The translations under genes and the position numbers were made by a program. Shown piece by piece: positions 59,876 through 64,000 of a DNA stretch of 64,000 nt (the first letter of the stretch is position 1; the number at the start of each line of letters is the position of its first letter). The stretch spans positions 1-64,000 of the forward strand of contig NZ_FRCD01000008.1 in NCBI RefSeq assembly GCF_900142785.1, given 5' to 3'. Below the pieces are notes generated by a model. The model worked only from the letters and a program-made list of their open reading frames with translations. It had not been told where the DNA came from and made no database searches. Origin of the DNA: Chryseobacterium carnipullorum. Its GTDB lineage: Bacteria > Bacteroidota > Bacteroidia > Flavobacteriales > Weeksellaceae.

Positions 59876-62206
59876 ATGGATTATCTGAAAGGACTCAATG
59901 AATCACAATATGAAGCCGTTACCTCTCTACAGGGACCTTTGATGGTACTTGCAGGAGCCGGTTCCGGAAAAACGCGTGTGCTGACCATGCGTATTGCCCA
60001 CCTGATCCACAACGGGGTGGACCCTTTCAATATCCTGGCGCTGACGTTTACCAACAAAGCCGCCCGCGAAATGAAAGACCGTATCGCAAAAGTGGTAGGA
60101 GACAGCAATGCAAGAAGCTTATGGATGGGAACCTTTCACTCCGTTTTCGCAAGAATTCTTAGGATTGAAGGCCATTATCTGGGCTATCCATCCAATTTTA
60201 CGATCTATGATATGCAGGATGCGCTGAATGTCATCAGAAAAGTATTAAAGGACATGAATATCGATGCCGATCTTTATAAACCTAAAAAAGTTCAGGCAAG
60301 AATTTCGACCTATAAAAACAATTTGATCACCGTAAAAGCTTATTTCAACAATCCGGAACTGATGGAAGCTGATGAAAAAGCAAATATGAAATTCATCGGT
60401 CAGATCTATCAGAGATACGTAGACGCCTGTTTCAAAAACGGAGCGATGGATTTTGATGATTTATTGTTAAAAACCAATGAATTGCTGACTCGTTTTCCGG
60501 AAGTGCTGGCCAAATACCAGGACAGATTCAGATACATCATGGTAGATGAGTACCAGGATACCAACCATTCCCAGTATCTTATCGTAAAAGCTTTAGCTTC
60601 AAAGTTTGAAAATATCTGCGTGGTAGGGGATGATGCCCAATCCATCTATTCCTTCCGTGGAGCAAATATCTATAACATCTTAAACTTTAAGAAAGATTAT
60701 CCGGATGCGATAACGGTTTCTCTGGAACAGAACTACCGATCTACTCAAAACATTGTGAATGCAGCCAATGTTGTCATTGCGAAAAACCTTCAGCAGTTTA
60801 AAAAGAATGTTTTCAGTGATAATGAAGAAGGAGATAAAATTAAAATATACCGTTCACTTTCCGATGCGGATGAAGCCAATTTCGTAGCCGGAAATATATG
60901 GGAGCTCAGAAATACTGACCAGAGAAAATACAGTGATTTCGCTATTTTATACAGAACCAACTCACAGACCAGAGCATTTGAAGATGCACTGAGACGTAAA
61001 AATATTCCTTACAAAGTTTACGGAGGACTTTCTTTCTACCAGAGAAAAGAAGTAAAAGACCTTATCGCTTATCTGCGTCTTCTGGTCAATGAAAACGACT
61101 CAGAGGCGTTGATGAGGATCATTAATTATCCTACCAGAGGAATTGGAGAAACCACACAGAATAAACTGATCGTTTTTGCCGATTCTCATAATGTAACCAT
61201 CTCGCAGGTACTGGATAATCTGCCGCAATATGCTCCTCAATTGGGCCTGAATAATGGTGTTTTAACGAAACTGAATGATTTCTGGTCCATGATCAAAGCG
61301 TTCCAGGTATTACTGAAAACCGATACGGCTTACAGTGTTGCCATGGAAGTTGCCAAACGTACCGGATTGATCAAATTCTTAAAAGATGACCAGACTCCGG
61401 AGGGGATTTCCCGTGTAGAGAACGTTCAGGAATTGATGAACTCTATGCAGGGATTCATTGAAGAACAGATTCAGCTGGAAGACGGAGATCCGAGTCTTCC
61501 GAATTTCCTTGAAAATATCGCCCTTTCTGCGGATACCCAGGATAAAAATTTAGAAGAAGATATGGTTTCTTTAATGACCATTCACTTATCGAAAGGTCTG
61601 GAATTTCCTGTGGTCCATCTTGTTGGTCTTGAGGAAAATCTTTTCCCGAGCTTTATGAGCTCCGCGACAAGAGAAGACCTTGAGGAAGAGAGGCGTCTGT
61701 TTTATGTAGCCCTGACAAGAGCTGAAAAGCAAGTCTTTTTCTCTTATGCTGTTTCCCGTTTCCAGTGGGGGAAAATCACCGATGCTGAGCCTTCAAGATT
61801 CTTAAGCGAAATTGATGATCAGTATATTGAATTTTTAAATCCTGTTCTCGAAAAAAGATTTATCAATAATACCGGGATCAAGTCCAATATTTTTGATGAA
61901 CATCCTTCCGAGCAGAAATCCTTCAGAAGGGTTGAAAAGAAAACCATTGACAAAGGCGATAGCTCAAAACCTGCACCGGAAGTCAGAAAATTAAAACCGG
62001 TCAGTACAGCGAAAATTATCAATCCAAGCGGAGCTTCTTCCCAGGATATTGAGGTTGGAGATAAAGTAAGACATGATCGTTTCGGAATCGGGGAAGTTTC
62101 TTTCCTGGATGGTACAGATCCTCAGAACATCAAAGCCAAAGTGATTTTCATTCATGAAGGAGAGAAAAACCTCATCCTGAAGTATGCTAAACTGACAAAA
62201 ATATAG
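59876..62206 (+). CDS. UvrD/PcrA-type DNA helicase
   Basis: 776 residues from the ATG at 59876 (MDYLKGLNESQYEAV). The frame opens at 59828, but that would start before the promoter. Superfamily 1A motifs: Walker A AGAGSGKT (about 26-33), motif II VDEYQDTNHSQY (about 223-234), motif III GDDAQSIYSFRGA, motif IV LEQNYRSTQNI, motif V IHLSKGLEFPVVHLVGLEENLFPS and motif VI LFYVALTRAEKQVFFSY. The C-terminal VGDKVRHDRFGIGEVSFLDGT is the Tudor-like RNA-polymerase-binding tail of PcrA/UvrD. Unwinds DNA in repair and replication-transcription conflicts. Confidence 0.95.
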   Translation: MDYLKGLNESQYEAVTSLQGPLMVLAGAGSGKTRVLTMRIAHLIHNGVDPFNILALTFTNKAAREMKDRIAKVVGDSNARSLWMGTFHSVFARILRIEGHYLGYPSNFTIYDMQDALNVIRKVLKDMNIDADLYKPKKVQARISTYKNNLITVKAYFNNPELMEADEKANMKFIGQIYQRYVDACFKNGAMDFDDLLLKTNELLTRFPEVLAKYQDRFRYIMVDEYQDTNHSQYLIVKALASKFENICVVGDDAQSIYSFRGANIYNILNFKKDYPDAITVSLEQNYRSTQNIVNAANVVIAKNLQQFKKNVFSDNEEGDKIKIYRSLSDADEANFVAGNIWELRNTDQRKYSDFAILYRTNSQTRAFEDALRRKNIPYKVYGGLSFYQRKEVKDLIAYLRLLVNENDSEALMRIINYPTRGIGETTQNKLIVFADSHNVTISQVLDNLPQYAPQLGLNNGVLTKLNDFWSMIKAFQVLLKTDTAYSVAMEVAKRTGLIKFLKDDQTPEGISRVENVQELMNSMQGFIEEQIQLEDGDPSLPNFLENIALSADTQDKNLEEDMVSLMTIHLSKGLEFPVVHLVGLEENLFPSFMSSATREDLEEERRLFYVALTRAEKQVFFSYAVSRFQWGKITDAEPSRFLSEIDDQYIEFLNPVLEKRFINNTGIKSNIFDEHPSEQKSFRRVEKKTIDKGDSSKPAPEVRKLKPVSTAKIINPSGASSQDIEVGDKVRHDRFGIGEVSFLDGTDPQNIKAKVIFIHEGEKNLILKYAKLTKI

Positions 62207-62246
62207 TATGATATTCTTTCAGCGAAAAAGCTGATTATCATAGTTT

Positions 62247-62278
62247 AAAACGGATTCTATTTGGAGTCCGTTTTTTTA
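62247..62278 (+). terminator. Terminator of the helicase gene
   Basis: AAAACGGATTC against GGAGTCCGTTTT (one G-T pair), four-base loop region, TTTTTTT run. Confidence 0.75.
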
Positions 62279-62500
62279 TTTAAACACAGATAACAGAAAT
62301 GTTTTTCACGAATAACACGAATGTATTTTAGGTCTTAGTGCCATTTGTGAAGATATTGGTGTCATTTGTGTTTTAAAACAGCAATAGATCAAAACTATCT
62401 TAAATTTTCATAAAATTAAAGTCTATTAATTTTGTAGACTAATGAATTTGATCTACATTTGCCACTCAAAAAAACATAAACTATAAATTGATGTAAGGGT
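62279..62500. repeat. Spacer with short direct repeats
   Basis: No gene. CACGAATAACACGAATG and two ATTTGTG words (near 62344 and 62367) occur in a text typical of dispersed flavobacterial spacer repeats. No -7 element for the TonB receptor was found with confidence. Confidence 0.35.
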
Positions 62501-64000
62501 ATGAAAAATAAAAAGACTATTTTATCAGCTTCTGTACTTTTTTTCCTCGGAACCTATGCTTTCGGGCAGGAAAAAGAAAAAGACAGCGTAAAAACCAATA
62601 CTGTAGAAGAAGTTGTGGTGCTGGGCTCCAGAGCTGGTGCCAGATCTAAAATAGACAGCCCGGTTCCTGTGGATGTCTTCAATATAAAAGAAACATCCGT
62701 AGTTCTTCCGCAGTCCAGTATAGGACAGATTTTGAATGCGGTAGCGCCGTCTTTCACTTCAACGATTCAAACCAATTCAGACGGAACAGATCATTTGGAT
62801 CCTGCTCAGTTGAGAGGATTGGGCCCAGATCAGGTGCTGGTTTTGGTTAACGGAAAAAGAAGACACACGTCAGCGTTGGTCAATGTTAACGGAACACCGG
62901 GAAGAGGAACCGTAGGAACCGATCTGAACTCCATTCCTTCATTTGCTTTAAACAGAATTGAAGTCCTTCGTGACGGTGCTTCTGCTCAATACGGATCTGA
63001 TGCAATCGCCGGAGTTATTAACCTTGAACTGAAAAGAGATATTGGTAAACTTACCGGTCAGGTAAGCTACGGAGGAAATCTCACCCCTACCGCCAATGAC
63101 CATACCGGAAATTTTGACGGACAGAATATTCAGGTAGACCTTAATTACGGAAATAAGATCGGAAGTAAAGGAGGTTTCTATAACATCACTTGGTCTTCAC
63201 AGTTCAGAAATCCTACTTCAAGAGCCGGAGCCGAAAGCGGATCGATCTATAACGCCTATAACGCGATTGAAAAACGGGCTCAGAACGATGGCGTAAATCT
63301 TTCTTCTCTTTTCAGTAACATTAACAATACCCCGAATTCACAACAGCTCATTGGATACATTCATCAGTATTCGCAAGGAGTAGGGTATTTCAGTGCGCAA
63401 CAACAGGCTGCGATTCAAAATACTTCTATCATTCAGGATATAAAGGATACCCAAGGGAATGTGATCCAAAAGGGGCTTCAGTCTTTGCTAAATTTCGATG
63501 TTACCGATCAGGAACTGGCTTACAGAGGACTGGGCAGAAAAGATTTCAATATGCAGGTGGGACAGTCAAAACTGAATAACCATCAGCTTTTTGCCAATAT
63601 TGAAGTTCCGATTAATGATGACTGGAAAGTATACTCTTTCGGGGGATATAGCTTCAGACACGGAACTTCAGGAGGATTTTACAGAAAACCCAACCAGAGC
63701 AGAACTTTTACAGGATTGTATCCGGACGGATATCTTCCACAGATCGGAACCGATATTCAGGATCTGTCGCTTTCTTCAGGAATTAAAGGAAACTGGAACG
63801 GCTGGAATATCGATCTGAGCAATACATTCGGACAGAATTCATTCAGTTATAATATTCAGAACACAGGAAATACGTCTTTACGTTTTGCTTCCCCAAAAGA
63901 ATTTAATGCAGGCGGTTTAAGATTCTCCCAAAACACAATCAATTTAGATTTTTCTAAAAAATATGATGTCTGGAGCGGAATCAACGTAGCTTTTGGTGCA
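62501..64000 (+). CDS. TonB-dependent receptor (partial, N-terminal 500 codons)
   Basis: Open to the right edge with no stop in 500 codons. Signal peptide MKNKKTILSASVLFFLGTYAFG, then the TonB box-like TVEEVVVLGSRAGA (about residues 36-49) and a complete plug domain (SIGQILNAVAPSF, RGLGPDQVLVLVNGKRRH, LNSIPSFALNRIEVLRDGASAQYGSDAIAGVINL, about residues 71-180). The barrel then begins. No carboxypeptidase-like repeat precedes the plug, so it is a classical receptor rather than SusC type. Substrate (siderophore, vitamin or sugar) cannot be decided. Confidence 0.93.
   Translation, partial: MKNKKTILSASVLFFLGTYAFGQEKEKDSVKTNTVEEVVVLGSRAGARSKIDSPVPVDVFNIKETSVVLPQSSIGQILNAVAPSFTSTIQTNSDGTDHLDPAQLRGLGPDQVLVLVNGKRRHTSALVNVNGTPGRGTVGTDLNSIPSFALNRIEVLRDGASAQYGSDAIAGVINLELKRDIGKLTGQVSYGGNLTPTANDHTGNFDGQNIQVDLNYGNKIGSKGGFYNITWSSQFRNPTSRAGAESGSIYNAYNAIEKRAQNDGVNLSSLFSNINNTPNSQQLIGYIHQYSQGVGYFSAQQQAAIQNTSIIQDIKDTQGNVIQKGLQSLLNFDVTDQELAYRGLGRKDFNMQVGQSKLNNHQLFANIEVPINDDWKVYSFGGYSFRHGTSGGFYRKPNQSRTFTGLYPDGYLPQIGTDIQDLSLSSGIKGNWNGWNIDLSNTFGQNSFSYNIQNTGNTSLRFASPKEFNAGGLRFSQNTINLDFSKKYDVWSGINVAFGA

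Overview
The window looks like a chromosomal segment of a flavobacterium of the Chryseobacterium/Elizabethkingia type (Bacteroidota, Weeksellaceae). The reasons are low G+C, the flavobacterial promoter word TAnnTTTG in front of many genes, few Shine-Dalgarno sequences, and families typical of the group: a GLPGLI domain fused to a PNGase F-like enzyme, a grasp-with-spasm peptide system, paired M16 peptidases, an RHS core with the YNYTDHLGN and PFGLKH signatures, and a TonB-dependent receptor. The assignment rests on gene content only.

Layout. 1-1.4 kb: remnants of an Rhs orphan-cassette array (two decayed core fragments, one tip, one lipoprotein that may be an immunity protein). 1.7-9.9 kb: housekeeping genes (M20 peptidase, DUF2490 protein, tRNA-Ser, asparaginase, TrmH, RsmE, TsaD). 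9.9-15.7 kb: TamB, an Lrp regulator and a small membrane protein. 15.7-19.0 kb: a grasp-with-spasm RiPP cluster on the minus strand, comprising a GG-leader precursor, a lipoprotein, an ATP-grasp ligase, a 60-residue protein and a SPASM protein with no radical-SAM motif. 19.5-21.1 kb: three uncharacterised genes. 21.2-26.1 kb: split transketolase, a secreted protein without an ATG start, an SGNH hydrolase and a sodium:solute symporter. 26.2-30.6 kb: a run of eight stress/redox-type genes (two GNATs, OsmC, YjdI-like Fe-S protein, TMEM175, FMN reductase, two pirins). 30.7-44.8 kb: MFS exporter, asparagine synthase, GLPGLI-PNGase F fusion, RNA m5C methyltransferase, YjdM, an ABC ATPase, YceI, PheS, DUF3108 protein, and a ferredoxin reductase with its ferredoxin. 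45-50.2 kb: two small HTH proteins with a fibre-like secreted protein, a TPR/LuxR membrane regulator and a LOG-family protein. 50-64 kb: PepD, small envelope proteins, RecR, a GT2 glycosyltransferase, SecG, an M16 peptidase pair, a TSP3-repeat protein, UvrD/PcrA helicase and the first 500 codons of a TonB-dependent receptor.

The most unusual content is the RiPP cluster, especially its SPASM protein without a CX3CX2C motif and the unrecognised 60-residue protein translationally coupled to both maturases. Next are the GLPGLI-PNGase F fusion, the Rhs cassette remnants, a dispersed intergenic repeat family at three loci, and two unrelated genes that share an identical 19-bp promoter/start block suggesting leaderless mRNAs.
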